This document shows positions 8,764 through 17,578 of a DNA stretch of 64,000 nt, in pieces. The translations under genes were made by a program, and so were the position numbers. The notes under the pieces were generated by a model that ran no database searches, was not told the DNA's origin, and worked only from the letters and a program-made list of their open reading frames with translations. Each line of letters begins with the position of its first letter. The stretch's first letter is position 1. The stretch comes from VXNE01 sp965116625 (GTDB lineage Bacteria > Pseudomonadota > Gammaproteobacteria > Pseudomonadales > Azotimanducaceae), in NCBI GenBank assembly GCA_965116625.1, contig OZ220717.1, positions 2,418,001-2,482,000 on the forward strand. Direction: 5' to 3'.

Positions 8764-9554
8764 TCGATCCCCGGGCCATCATCGATCCGAGCGCTGAAAT
8801 CGGTGCCGACGTGGAGATTGGTCCCTGGTCCATAATCGGGCCGGACGTGACGATCGGTGACGGTTGCCGCATAGGGCCGCTTGCGATCATCAAGGGGCCC
8901 ACGACGCTCGGCAAGCGCAACCACGTGTTCCAGTTCGCGACGGTGGGCGAAGACACGCCGGCACTTGCGTACAAGGGCGAACCGACGACCCTTGTCATGG
9001 GCGACGACAACATCGTTCGGGAAAAGGTTACGATCCATCGGGGCATGTTGCAGGATCGGGGCGCTACGGTAATCGGCAGCAACAATCTCTTCATGGCGGA
9101 CGTGCATATCGGCCATGACTGCGTAGTGGGCGACCATGTCATCATGGCCAACAACGCCTCCCTTGCCGGACACGTATCCGTCGGTGACCACGCCAATTTC
9201 GGCGGCTTTGCCGGCGTACTGCAGTTCCGCATGGTAGGTGCGTTCACCCACATCGCGGCATACTCGTACGTTCGCAAGGATATTCCCGCCTACGTGACCG
9301 CCGAGGGCAATCCGGCGTGCGCAGTCGGGCTGAACGTGGAGGGAATGCGCCGGCGCGCCGTCCCGAAATCGGTGTCAGACGCCCTTGACCGCGCTTACAG
9401 GACGGTCTACCGCGCCGGCCTGACGGCGAAAGAAGCCTGCGACGCGCTTGAAGAAGAGGCGAGCCGTCATCCCGAAGTGAGGATGTTCGTGGACACGATA
9501 CGTTCTTCCGAACACGGCATCATTCGACCGCGACGAGGTTCGCAGGCGACTTGA
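8760..9554 (+). CDS. lpxA: UDP-N-acetylglucosamine acyltransferase LpxA
   Basis: First committed step of lipid A synthesis, transferring 3-hydroxyacyl from ACP to UDP-GlcNAc. The best start is TTG at 8760, which overlaps the fabZ stop as TTGA and gives LIDPRAIIDPSAEIG at the N-terminus, matching the family. The length is then 264 residues (E. coli 262). Hexapeptide repeats run to about residue 190. The catalytic His lies in VHIGHDCVVGDH and the family motif VTIHRG is present. The upstream part of the open frame lies inside fabZ and is not needed. Confidence 0.96.
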   Translation: MIDPRAIIDPSAEIGADVEIGPWSIIGPDVTIGDGCRIGPLAIIKGPTTLGKRNHVFQFATVGEDTPALAYKGEPTTLVMGDDNIVREKVTIHRGMLQDRGATVIGSNNLFMADVHIGHDCVVGDHVIMANNASLAGHVSVGDHANFGGFAGVLQFRMVGAFTHIAAYSYVRKDIPAYVTAEGNPACAVGLNVEGMRRRAVPKSVSDALDRAYRTVYRAGLTAKEACDALEEEASRHPEVRMFVDTIRSSEHGIIRPRRGSQAT

Positions 9555-9567
9555 GTTATACAGTCCG

Positions 9568-10737
9568 ATGGCTGCCCTGCAAATGGCCCTGAGGGTAGGC
9601 ATCGTGGCGGGTGAGGCGTCGGGCGATATCCTCGGCGCGCGGTTGATGCGGGCCATCAGGCGCCGCGTCGACAGCGTTGAATTCTCGGGTATCGGCGGTG
9701 AGCAGATGCTGGCGGAGGGGCTTCAGTCCCGGGTGCCGCTGTCGAGGCTCTCGGTGAACGGTTTTGTCGACCCATTGAAACGGTTGCCGGATCTTCTCCG
9801 AGTGCTCAGGGACCTCGTGCGCCACTTTTCCGAGAGCGCCGTTGACGTGGTCGTTGGCGTGGACTTCAATGTCTTCAACCTGCTGGCCGAACGGCTGGTG
9901 AAGCGGCGGGGCATTCCGACGGCGCACTACGTCAGCCCGTCCGTCTACGCGTGGCGCCGGGGCCGGGTGAAACGCATAGGCCGGGCGACGGACGTCGTTA
10001 TGGCGTTGTTCCCGTTCGAGCCCGAACTGTATCGCGATCACGGCGTGCGGGCGGTCTTCGTCGGGCATCCGCTGGCCGACGACATCGCACCCGGGGCGGG
10101 CTCCGACGCCGCGAGGACGGCGGCCCGCTCGCGTTTGGGACTTGACCGGGACGCTGTCGTGGTCGCGCTGATGCCTGGCAGCCGAATGTCCGAAATCGAA
10201 GCCATGGGCGAGGTGTTCCTGGCGGCGGCCGCGCGCCTGCAACCAGAACTCGGCCGGTGCGTCTTCATTGTCCCGTGTCCGGACCAGGGGATTCGCGACA
10301 GGCTGCGGGAAATGGTCTGCGGCCGATCTGCGGGACTCGATGTCCGGCTGGCCACCGGAAACTCGGTCGAGGCGATGACGGCGGCGGACGGCATCCTGGT
10401 GAAGTCGGGTACCGGGACCCTGGAAGCCATGCTGCTGCGGCGTCCCATGGTGGTGACCTATCGGCTGGGCGCCCTGACGTACCGGATCGTCAAGCGGCTC
10501 AAATCCTCCGAGTTCGTCGCGTTGCCGAACATCCTGAGCGGCCGGCGGCTGGTGCCTGAACTCCTGCAGGATGCTGCCGAGCCCGAGGGCCTGGCACGCG
10601 CGCTGCTGCGCGAGATGCGGCGCGCGCGCGACGACCCGGGTTACTTTTGCGAGTTTGACCGCCAGCACGCGATCCTTCGGCGCGGCGCATCCGACCGCGC
10701 GGCGGAAGCCGTGCTCTCCCTGGTGGACAGCCGATGA
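9568..10737 (+). CDS. lpxB: Lipid A disaccharide synthase LpxB
   Basis: Peripheral membrane GT-B glycosyltransferase (family GT19) that joins lipid X to UDP-2,3-diacylglucosamine. The 389-residue protein (E. coli 382) carries the N-terminal GEASGDILGARLM motif, HYVSPSVYAWRRGR near residue 120, the ALMPGSRMSEI nucleotide-site motif near residue 205 and KSGTGTLEAML near residue 280. It follows lpxA by 13 bases and overlaps rnhB as ATGA. Confidence 0.97.
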   Translation: MAALQMALRVGIVAGEASGDILGARLMRAIRRRVDSVEFSGIGGEQMLAEGLQSRVPLSRLSVNGFVDPLKRLPDLLRVLRDLVRHFSESAVDVVVGVDFNVFNLLAERLVKRRGIPTAHYVSPSVYAWRRGRVKRIGRATDVVMALFPFEPELYRDHGVRAVFVGHPLADDIAPGAGSDAARTAARSRLGLDRDAVVVALMPGSRMSEIEAMGEVFLAAAARLQPELGRCVFIVPCPDQGIRDRLREMVCGRSAGLDVRLATGNSVEAMTAADGILVKSGTGTLEAMLLRRPMVVTYRLGALTYRIVKRLKSSEFVALPNILSGRRLVPELLQDAAEPEGLARALLREMRRARDDPGYFCEFDRQHAILRRGASDRAAEAVLSLVDSR

Positions 10738-11366
10738 CCATGGACATGTTCGGACCGTTTCGGGAGGAGAGGGCGCGGGTGGCCGGGATCGACGAGGCGG
10801 GACGCGGTCCGCTGGCGGGACCGGTGCTGGCGGCCGCCGTGATCCTGGACCCCTCGCGGCCCATCCCGGGTCTGGCCGACTCGAAAAGCCTGTCGCCAAA
10901 ACGGCGTGACGCGCTGGCGGATCGAATCCGGGACGATGCGCTGGACTGGGGTCTCGGCCGCGCGGACGTCGAGGAGATAGACCGGTTGAACATCCTGCAG
11001 GCAGCCCTGCTGGCGATGCGGCGCGCGGCGGCGCAGCTCTCGGCCCCGCCCGACGCGGCGTATGTCGACGGCAATGCGCGGCCCCGGCTGTCCTGCGCGG
11101 TGGTGACCGTCATCGGCGGAGATGCCACCGTGCCGGCAATCAGCGCCGCGTCCATCCTTGCCAAGACGGCGCGGGACCGTGACATGATGAGGCTCGCGGC
11201 GGCGTATCCGGAATACGGTTTCGAGCGTCACAAGGGCTATGCCACCTCGGAGCACCTCCGGGCGCTTGCGCGGCACGGTCCCTCGATAGTTCATCGCAGG
11301 AGTTTCGCGCCCGTAGGCCAGGCGTACGCGGCAAGAGATCCTCAATCTCAAGTGGAGTTGTTGTGA
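10734..11366 (+). CDS. rnhB: Ribonuclease HII
   Basis: Cleaves the RNA strand of RNA/DNA hybrids and excises single ribonucleotides from DNA. The 210-residue protein has the DEAGRGPLAGPV active-site motif near residue 20, YVDGNARP near residue 105 with the third acidic residue, and ASILAKTARDRDM with its carboxylates near residue 145, ending the catalytic set. The ATG overlaps the lpxB stop (ATGA), and its own stop overlaps the dnaE start (GTGA), so three genes are coupled. Confidence 0.96.
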   Translation: MTMDMFGPFREERARVAGIDEAGRGPLAGPVLAAAVILDPSRPIPGLADSKSLSPKRRDALADRIRDDALDWGLGRADVEEIDRLNILQAALLAMRRAAAQLSAPPDAAYVDGNARPRLSCAVVTVIGGDATVPAISAASILAKTARDRDMMRLAAAYPEYGFERHKGYATSEHLRALARHGPSIVHRRSFAPVGQAYAARDPQSQVELL

Positions 11367-14300
11367 CGGGTTTCGTACATCTGCTGGTTCACACGGAATA
11401 CTCGATAAGCGACAGCCTCGTGCGAATCGGGGACCTGGCGAGGCGGACGGCGCAGATGTCGATGCCGGCAGTCGCCATGACGGACCGTTGCGCCCTGTTC
11501 GGCCTGGTGAAGTTCTACGAGGCATGCCTCTCCGCAGGCGTCAAACCCATCGTCGGCGCCGACTTCCAATACCTGCATGGAGGCGACGTGAACCGCTGCG
11601 TGCTGCTCGCCGCGTCCAGGGAGGGCTATGCCAACCTCCTGCGGTTCGTGTCGAGAGCCTACGTGGATACGAATCGGCGAGGTCGCCACCAACACGGCCT
11701 GCTCGAGCGACACTGGATACTGTCGGCACCCGAGGGGTTGATCGCGCTCTCGGGCGGTCCGGAAGGAGACGTGGGGCGCGCGTTGCTGGCGAACGATGTG
11801 CCGAGGGCGATGCGCCTGGCCGACGAATGGGCGAGGGCGTTCGGCGACCGCTATTACATCGAGGTACGCCGCACGGATCGAGCGGGAGAAACGGACTATC
11901 TCAAGGCGGTGGTGGACCTCTGCGCGGAACGGGCGCTGCCGTTGGTGGCGACCAACGACGTCTGTTTCCTTGACGCCGACGACTTCGAAGCACACGAAAC
12001 GCGTGTCTGCATCCAGCAGGGCCGCACCCTGGACGACCCCCGCCGGGAACGCCGTTACAGCGAGGCGCAATACCTGCGCTCCGAGGCGGACATGGCGGTG
12101 CTGTTCGAAGACCTGCCGGAAGCGCTCGAAAACACCGTCGAGATTGCGAAGCGGTGCAACCTGGACCTCGAACTCGGCATCTATCATCCGCCGAACTACC
12201 CCACGGCGAACGGCGAGTCGCTGGAGGCGTTCCTTCGCCGCAGTGCAACGGAAGGACTCGATGCCAGGCTGCGGGCCCGCGACCTGCAAAGAACCCCCAT
12301 TGACGCCGAGAGCTATGACGAGCGGCTGGAGCACGAGCTTGGCATCATCGAGGAGACGGGCTTCGCGGGGTACTTCCTGGTCGTGGCGGAGTTCGTCAAC
12401 TGGGCCAGGCGCAACGGTGTTCCGGTGGGCCCGGGCCGCGGCTCGGGCTCCGGGTCTCTCGTTGCCTACGCGCTGAACATCACCGATGTCGATCCGATCC
12501 AATACGACCTTATCTTCGAGCGCTTTCTGAATCCCGAGCGCCTGTCGATGCCGGACATCGACATCGACTTCTGCATGGAGGGGCGGGACTCGGTCATCCG
12601 CCATGTCTCGGAGCGCTACGGTGCCGACGCGGTGAGCCAGATCGCCACATTTGGCACGATGGCGGCGAAAGCGGTGGTGCGTGATGTCGCCCGCGCCCAG
12701 GGCAAGCCCTACGGGCTGGCCGACAGGCTTTCGAAGATGATTCCGATGGGACCTGGGGTGACGCTGGCCGCGGCGGTCGCACGGGAGGAGGAACTGCAGC
12801 AGTTCATCGACGAAGATGCGGATGCGGCCGAGATCATGGATATGGCCTACAAGCTGGAAGGCATCGTGCGCAATGTAGGGAAACACGCCGGCGGCGTCGT
12901 CATCGCGCCAGGTCCGCTCACCGAGCACGTGCCGCTCTACGCGGACGAGCGAAGCGGCGGCACGATCTCCCAGTACGACAAGGACGACGTGGAGCGGGTT
13001 GGCCTCGTGAAGTTCGACCTCCTGGGACTGCGGACCGTAACCATCATCAACTGGACTGTCGAGGAGGTGAACGCCGCGCGGGAGCCGGACGCCGAAGCAC
13101 TGGACATCAATTCGATCCCGCTGGACGACGAGGCCACCTTCGCGCTGCTTCGTACCGGCGAGACCACCGCCGTCTTTCAACTCGAATCCCGGGGTATCAA
13201 GGAACTGGTGCGCCGCCTGGCGCCGGACAACATCGAAGACGTCATCGCGCTGGTGGCGTTGTACCGGCCCGGTCCCCTGCAATCGGGCACAGTGGATGAC
13301 TTCATCGACCGCAGGCACCGCCGCAAGCGGATCGAGTACGAAGACCCGAGGCTCGAAGACGGTCTGAAGTCGACGCACGGGGCGCTCATCTACCAGGAGC
13401 AGGTGATGTATGCCGCGCGCGTGCTGGCAGGGTTCAGCCTCGGGGAGGCGGACGTTCTGCGCGCCGCGATGGGCAAGAAAAAGCCCGAGGAGATGGTCAA
13501 GGTACGCGAGAAGTTCATGGAGGGCGCGTTGGCGCAGGGGATACCCGAACAACGCGCCTCGAACCTTTTCGACCAGATGGAGAAATTCTCCGGGTACGCG
13601 TTCGCCAAGGGTCACGCCACGGCGTACGGCATCATCGCGTACCAGACTGCGTGGCTCAAATGCCACTATCCGGCGGAGTTCATGGCCGCGGTGCTGTCAG
13701 CGGACATGCACGACGTGGACAAGTTGGTGACCCTGGTTAACGAGGTGCGGCGCCTTGAACTGACCCTTCTGCCGCCGGACGTCAATGCAAGCCGATACCG
13801 GTTTTCCGTGGTCGACGGGGGCATTCTGTACGGCCTCGGCGCGGTGCGCGGCGTCGGCGCGGGACCGGTCGCGGCGCTGGAGGAGCAACGGCAGGCGAGC
13901 GGGCCGTTTACGGACCTGTTCGACCTCTGTTCCCGCATCCAGGGAACGGACGCCGGACGCAACGCGAAGAACGTCATCGAACCCTTGATTCGTGCTGGCG
14001 CCCTGGATTGTTTCGCGGCTGTTGGCGAGGATATCGATCAGCTGCGTGCGCGCCTGATGGCCGGGCTCCCTGCGGCCCTGGCCCGTGCCGAGCAGGGCGC
14101 CCGCGATGCCGCCATGGGGATACACGACATGTTCGGGGACATCGTCCGGGAGGAACCGGCCGCGTCGCCGGAAGCCCTTCCCTGGACCCGGAGCGAGCGG
14201 CTGGCGGCTGAGAAGGAAAGTCTGGGGCTGTACCTGACCGGGCACCCGATCGATGCGTATCTCGGCGAGATAGCGACGTTGCGGTCGACGTCCATCGCGG

Positions 14301-14848
14301 GCCTGACCCAGGGACAGGGTGCGCAGACCGTCGCCGGACTCGTGGTTTCAAGCCGCTCGCAGCGTGACAGGCGGGGCAGCCCGATGGCGTTCGTGGTGCT
14401 CGATGATCGCACCGGCAGGATCGAAGCGGGCGTATACGGCGATGTGCTGGTCGCTGCCCGCGGCAAGCTGGCCAACGACGCCGTGCTCGTCGTGGAGGGC
14501 CAGGCGGAACCGGATGACTTCCGCGGCTCGCTAAAGCTTCGCGCCAGGTCGGTGGAGACCCTCGAGGAGGCCCGGTTGCGTCTCGCGGAATGCCTTGAGA
14601 TCTCCGTGGACGGCAACGGCGCGAACGGGGACCTGGCGTCGAGGCTGCACGATCTGCTGCGGTCCTATCAGTGTGGCGAGGCGGCCCCCGGCTGCCCCGT
14701 CACTGTCGAGTACTGTTCCGACAAGGCACGCGCCCGCGTCGAACTGGGAGAAGCCTGGCGTGTTGTGCCGAGCAATATGCTGATCGAGGAACTTGGCGTG
14801 GCGTTCGGCCCGGAACGGGTCGGATTCGCGTATCGGGGGGACCGGTAG
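11363..14848 (+). CDS. dnaE: DNA polymerase III alpha subunit
   Basis: Catalytic subunit of the replicative polymerase. The 1161-residue protein matches E. coli DnaE (1160). It begins with the PHP domain (FVHLLVHTEYSISDS; residues 1-280). The palm carries MPDIDIDFCMEGRD near residue 400 with two catalytic Asp and the third acidic motif downstream. Then come the fingers (GYAFAKGHATAYGIIAYQTAW), helix-hairpin-helix, an OB-fold near residue 990 (TVAGLVVSSRSQRDRRGSPM) and the C-terminal tau-binding part. The GTG start overlaps rnhB. accA normally follows, but here the next gene is tilS. Confidence 0.98.
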   Translation: MTGFVHLLVHTEYSISDSLVRIGDLARRTAQMSMPAVAMTDRCALFGLVKFYEACLSAGVKPIVGADFQYLHGGDVNRCVLLAASREGYANLLRFVSRAYVDTNRRGRHQHGLLERHWILSAPEGLIALSGGPEGDVGRALLANDVPRAMRLADEWARAFGDRYYIEVRRTDRAGETDYLKAVVDLCAERALPLVATNDVCFLDADDFEAHETRVCIQQGRTLDDPRRERRYSEAQYLRSEADMAVLFEDLPEALENTVEIAKRCNLDLELGIYHPPNYPTANGESLEAFLRRSATEGLDARLRARDLQRTPIDAESYDERLEHELGIIEETGFAGYFLVVAEFVNWARRNGVPVGPGRGSGSGSLVAYALNITDVDPIQYDLIFERFLNPERLSMPDIDIDFCMEGRDSVIRHVSERYGADAVSQIATFGTMAAKAVVRDVARAQGKPYGLADRLSKMIPMGPGVTLAAAVAREEELQQFIDEDADAAEIMDMAYKLEGIVRNVGKHAGGVVIAPGPLTEHVPLYADERSGGTISQYDKDDVERVGLVKFDLLGLRTVTIINWTVEEVNAAREPDAEALDINSIPLDDEATFALLRTGETTAVFQLESRGIKELVRRLAPDNIEDVIALVALYRPGPLQSGTVDDFIDRRHRRKRIEYEDPRLEDGLKSTHGALIYQEQVMYAARVLAGFSLGEADVLRAAMGKKKPEEMVKVREKFMEGALAQGIPEQRASNLFDQMEKFSGYAFAKGHATAYGIIAYQTAWLKCHYPAEFMAAVLSADMHDVDKLVTLVNEVRRLELTLLPPDVNASRYRFSVVDGGILYGLGAVRGVGAGPVAALEEQRQASGPFTDLFDLCSRIQGTDAGRNAKNVIEPLIRAGALDCFAAVGEDIDQLRARLMAGLPAALARAEQGARDAAMGIHDMFGDIVREEPAASPEALPWTRSERLAAEKESLGLYLTGHPIDAYLGEIATLRSTSIAGLTQGQGAQTVAGLVVSSRSQRDRRGSPMAFVVLDDRTGRIEAGVYGDVLVAARGKLANDAVLVVEGQAEPDDFRGSLKLRARSVETLEEARLRLAECLEISVDGNGANGDLASRLHDLLRSYQCGEAAPGCPVTVEYCSDKARARVELGEAWRVVPSNMLIEELGVAFGPERVGFAYRGDR

Positions 14849-14940
14849 GTGGACAGCGCGCGCCATGCTCGATGGGAACTGCGGCGCGGCGGCCGGGAGA
14901 ACGGCCAGGGATTCGGATACCTGATGCGGACACGTGGACT

Positions 14941-16134
14941 ATGGGCACGCCGCATGCTGATGTGAGTCGAGCTGTCGCGTTGATTCCCGACACCGCGGAC
15001 ATCGCGGTCGGATACAGCGGGGGACTCGACTCGACCGTGCTGCTGCATGCGGCCGCGATGCGTTTCCCCGCGCCGCGTCTGCGGGCGCTGCATGTCAACC
15101 ACGGGCTGCAGGCGGAATCTCTCGACTGGCAGCGTCACTGCGAACGGGTGGCAGGCGATCTAAGCGTCCCCATCGAGGTGCTTCGCGTGACGGTGGATTC
15201 GGGAAACGTCGAGTCGCAGGCGAGACGGGCGCGCTACGGTGCCTGGCGTGAGACGCTCCGGCCGGCGGAACAGCTGTTGCTCGCCCACCACGCCAACGAC
15301 CAGGCAGAGACGGTCCTGTGGAGGTTGTTGACCGGACGCGCGCCGGTCGGCATGCCGAGAGAGCGGCCGCTGGGCGCCGGTCGCCTGGTGCGGCCGTTCC
15401 TGCGTCTGCGCCGTTCGCAACTTGTCGCCTATGCGGAGCAATGCGATCTCGCCTGGGTCGAGGACCCGACCAATGCGGACAGGGCACGCGACCGCAACTT
15501 TATCCGCCACGAGATCATGCCCAATCTCGAGTCGCGCTTCCCCCGGACCGTCGAAGTCCTGGCCGCGGTCGCGCCGGATACGTTCCCCGTTCCCGCCGCG
15601 AGCCTGCCGATCGACGGCCTGACTGCGAACAGCCTTCGCGCGTGGCTGCGCGCCGGCGTCCCGGACCGGCGCATCGGCGAAATCCTCCGCCAGGCCCACG
15701 CCGCCGCCGATGCCAATCCCGCCGTCATGCTGCCCGGAGGCGATACGGTACGGCGCTATGGCGACCGCCTGTACCGCGTTTCCCGCCTCCCGATCCGAGA
15801 GGTTCGCGCAAGCGAAAACTGTCGCATGGAGGTGCCCCGCCCGAAGCGATTGCCGCACGGCACCATTGACTGGCGGCGCGGACCGGCGGGCTTGTGTGGC
15901 GGACAGGTCCTGACCGTACGTTACCGAAGCGGCGCCGAGCGCCTGGTGCCCGCGGGGCGCGGCGTGACGAAACGCCTGAAGACGCTATTCCAGGAGCACC
16001 GGATTCCACCCTGGCAGCGCAACGCCTGGCCGCTGCTGTTCGACGGTGACGATTTGGCTGCCGTCCCCGGTATTGGGGTGGCGAAGGAGTATGCGGTGCA
16101 GCGAGGATGGTGCCCGGACTGGACACCGTTCTGA
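14941..16134 (+). CDS. tilS: tRNA(Ile)-lysidine synthetase TilS
   Basis: ATP-dependent ligation of lysine to C34 of tRNA-Ile(CAU), changing its codon specificity from AUG to AUA. The PP-loop motif SGGLDSTVLL is near residue 26, followed by LHVNHGLQ and LAHHANDQAETVLWRLL. C-terminal TilS domains end in LAAVPGIGVAKEY. The ATG at 14941 gives 397 residues; earlier in-frame codons run into the dnaE 3' region and are not convincing. It follows dnaE directly, with no accA between. Confidence 0.93.
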   Translation: MGTPHADVSRAVALIPDTADIAVGYSGGLDSTVLLHAAAMRFPAPRLRALHVNHGLQAESLDWQRHCERVAGDLSVPIEVLRVTVDSGNVESQARRARYGAWRETLRPAEQLLLAHHANDQAETVLWRLLTGRAPVGMPRERPLGAGRLVRPFLRLRRSQLVAYAEQCDLAWVEDPTNADRARDRNFIRHEIMPNLESRFPRTVEVLAAVAPDTFPVPAASLPIDGLTANSLRAWLRAGVPDRRIGEILRQAHAAADANPAVMLPGGDTVRRYGDRLYRVSRLPIREVRASENCRMEVPRPKRLPHGTIDWRRGPAGLCGGQVLTVRYRSGAERLVPAGRGVTKRLKTLFQEHRIPPWQRNAWPLLFDGDDLAAVPGIGVAKEYAVQRGWCPDWTPF

Positions 16135-16242
16135 AGTGAGCTCAGACAGGCTCCCCGGAGGCGGTTCCCTGGGTCTTGTGTAGTCATCGACGGCAGGTTC
16201 GCACTACACGATTCCGGGCAACAAAACGGCCTGCGCGTCGGT

Positions 16243-16491
16243 ATGCTCTGGCCGAGTCACTTGCCTGCCGACATGAGCCAATTCGTCCAGGACATTTGCC
16301 GGGCCCGATCCCGTGGACTGTTGCCGAAACGCTTCCGGGGTTCCGATGTGCAGAGAGTTTGTCCAAGGTGGTCCGAGTCCACTTACCGGGTCTTTCTTCC
16401 GAAGCACCGGCGCGGAAACCCTGGGGGATCTACGGCGTATTTCATTCGACATGACGACGGAACGTACAGTCTGATTGACGATGTCGGGTGA
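16243..16491 (+). CDS. Small hypothetical protein, uncertain
   Basis: An 82-codon open frame (alternative ATG at 16273, 72 codons) downstream of tilS. The C-terminal part (STAYFIRHDDGTYSLIDDVG) looks protein-like. The middle is basic, with two cysteines, and no family is recognised. No convincing ribosome-binding site precedes either start. It lies directly upstream of a palindromic repeat array, at the suspected inversion junction, so it could also be a remnant. Confidence 0.3.
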   Translation: MLWPSHLPADMSQFVQDICRARSRGLLPKRFRGSDVQRVCPRWSESTYRVFLPKHRRGNPGGSTAYFIRHDDGTYSLIDDVG

Positions 16492-16530
16492 TGCCGGCCC
16501 ACATAAGCAGTGGCTATGCTTCCGGTTGTT

Positions 16531-16675
16531 TCCTTGCGAGGGGTTCCCCCTCGCGCTCTCCTTCTTGCGAGGGACACCCTCGCGCTCTCGTTCTTGCGAG
16601 GGACACCCTCGCGCACTCCTTTTTGCGAGGGACACCCTCGCGCACTCTTTCTTGCGAGGGACACCCTCGCGCTCC
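16531..16675. repeat. Array of five 29-bp palindromic repeats between tilS and nlpD
   Basis: Five hairpin units start at 16536, 16567, 16596, 16625 and 16654, so the period is 29 bp (31 for the first step). The core of units 2-5 is GCGAGGGACACCCTCGC, a perfect 7-bp stem with a 3-base loop. Unit 1 is a variant with GGGGTTCCCC. The linkers (CGCTCTCGTTCTT-like) are also conserved. The array sits between convergent tilS (+) and nlpD (-). It may act as a bidirectional terminator or a REP/BIME-like element. Confidence 0.9.
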
Positions 16676-16690
16676 CGGGGCTGAGGGGAG

Positions 16691-17578
16691 TTAGCGTCTC
16701 CCGATAATTGTCGCCGGATCCACTGGTGTGCCGCTGCGGCGAATCTCGAAGTGCAGGCGGCGCGTCGCGGGGCTGCCGGAGCCGATGTCGCATATCTTGC
16801 CGCCGCTCGCGATGCTGGTTCCCTCGGCAACTGCCGGCTCGACGTTGACGCTGTAGGCCGACATGACGCTGTCGGAGTGCCTCACGAGGACGAGGTGGCG
16901 GTATCCTCCCAGCCCGGCGCCCCTGTACACGACCTGCCCTGGCGCTGCGGCTACGACCTGCTGGCCGCTCGGAATGACGTAGTCGAGACCATTGTTGCCC
17001 CGGCCAAAGCCGCGCGCGGGCTGCGCGTTGACCGGCCAGCGCCAGCCGGCGCGTGCGGGTTGGACGGACGGGGTATTGCGGGCGGCGGGCGGCTGGGTTT
17101 TCGGCACGGCTGTCGGGGCTTCGGGTTTCGGAACCGCCTGTTCGACCGGCTTGGGTATCGGGACAGTATTCGGGGCCGGCGTGGGCCGGGAAGGAGTTGC
17201 GGCCGGTTGGGGACGGCGAGGGGCCGGTGCCCTGGGCTCGGCTGGTTTGGTTCGTGCGACCGTGGGCTTGCTCGGGGCGGGCGCGCGGATGACGGCCTCC
17301 GGCCGGCTTTCTACTCCGTGCAGCACCAGCTCCTGTCCGGGGTAGATGGTGTAGGGCGGCTCTATCCCGTTGCGGCGGGCGAGGTCCCGATAGTCGAGCT
17401 TGAATCTCCAGGCAATTGCGTAGAGAGAGTCCTTGGGTCTCACGATGTAAGCATCGGACGACGGGACGGGCGCCTTCGAAGCGGGCTCTCCCCGGTCCAG
17501 GACCGGCGCACGCGTTGGCGTCGCGCAGCCGGCGGCCAGCACCGCGCCGACGATCAGCGCACTAGCTATCCGCTTCAC
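16691..17578 (-). CDS. nlpD: NlpD-like lipoprotein, amidase activator (LysM + degenerate M23)
   Basis: Outer-membrane lipoprotein that activates the cell-separation amidase AmiC. The GTG at 17578 gives 295 residues. A lipobox (VLAAGC) places the lipidated Cys at residue 18. A LysM domain (YIVRPKDSLYAIAWRF) follows, then a Pro/Ala-rich linker of about 100 residues and a C-terminal M23/LytM fold. The usual HxxxD is replaced by NNGLDY, and the HxH motif reads RLHFEIR with one His, so it should be catalytically inactive like E. coli NlpD. Its start overlaps the end of the DUF368 gene. rpoS, the usual neighbour, is absent. Confidence 0.9.
   Translation of the reverse strand: MKRIASALIVGAVLAAGCATPTRAPVLDRGEPASKAPVPSSDAYIVRPKDSLYAIAWRFKLDYRDLARRNGIEPPYTIYPGQELVLHGVESRPEAVIRAPAPSKPTVARTKPAEPRAPAPRRPQPAATPSRPTPAPNTVPIPKPVEQAVPKPEAPTAVPKTQPPAARNTPSVQPARAGWRWPVNAQPARGFGRGNNGLDYVIPSGQQVVAAAPGQVVYRGAGLGGYRHLVLVRHSDSVMSAYSVNVEPAVAEGTSIASGGKICDIGSGSPATRRLHFEIRRSGTPVDPATIIGRR

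Noticed and set aside
16531..16675. CRISPR array
   Set aside because: The units are 17-bp perfect palindromes with 12-bp linkers that are themselves conserved. CRISPR spacers would be unique and about 30 bases long, and no cas gene is present.
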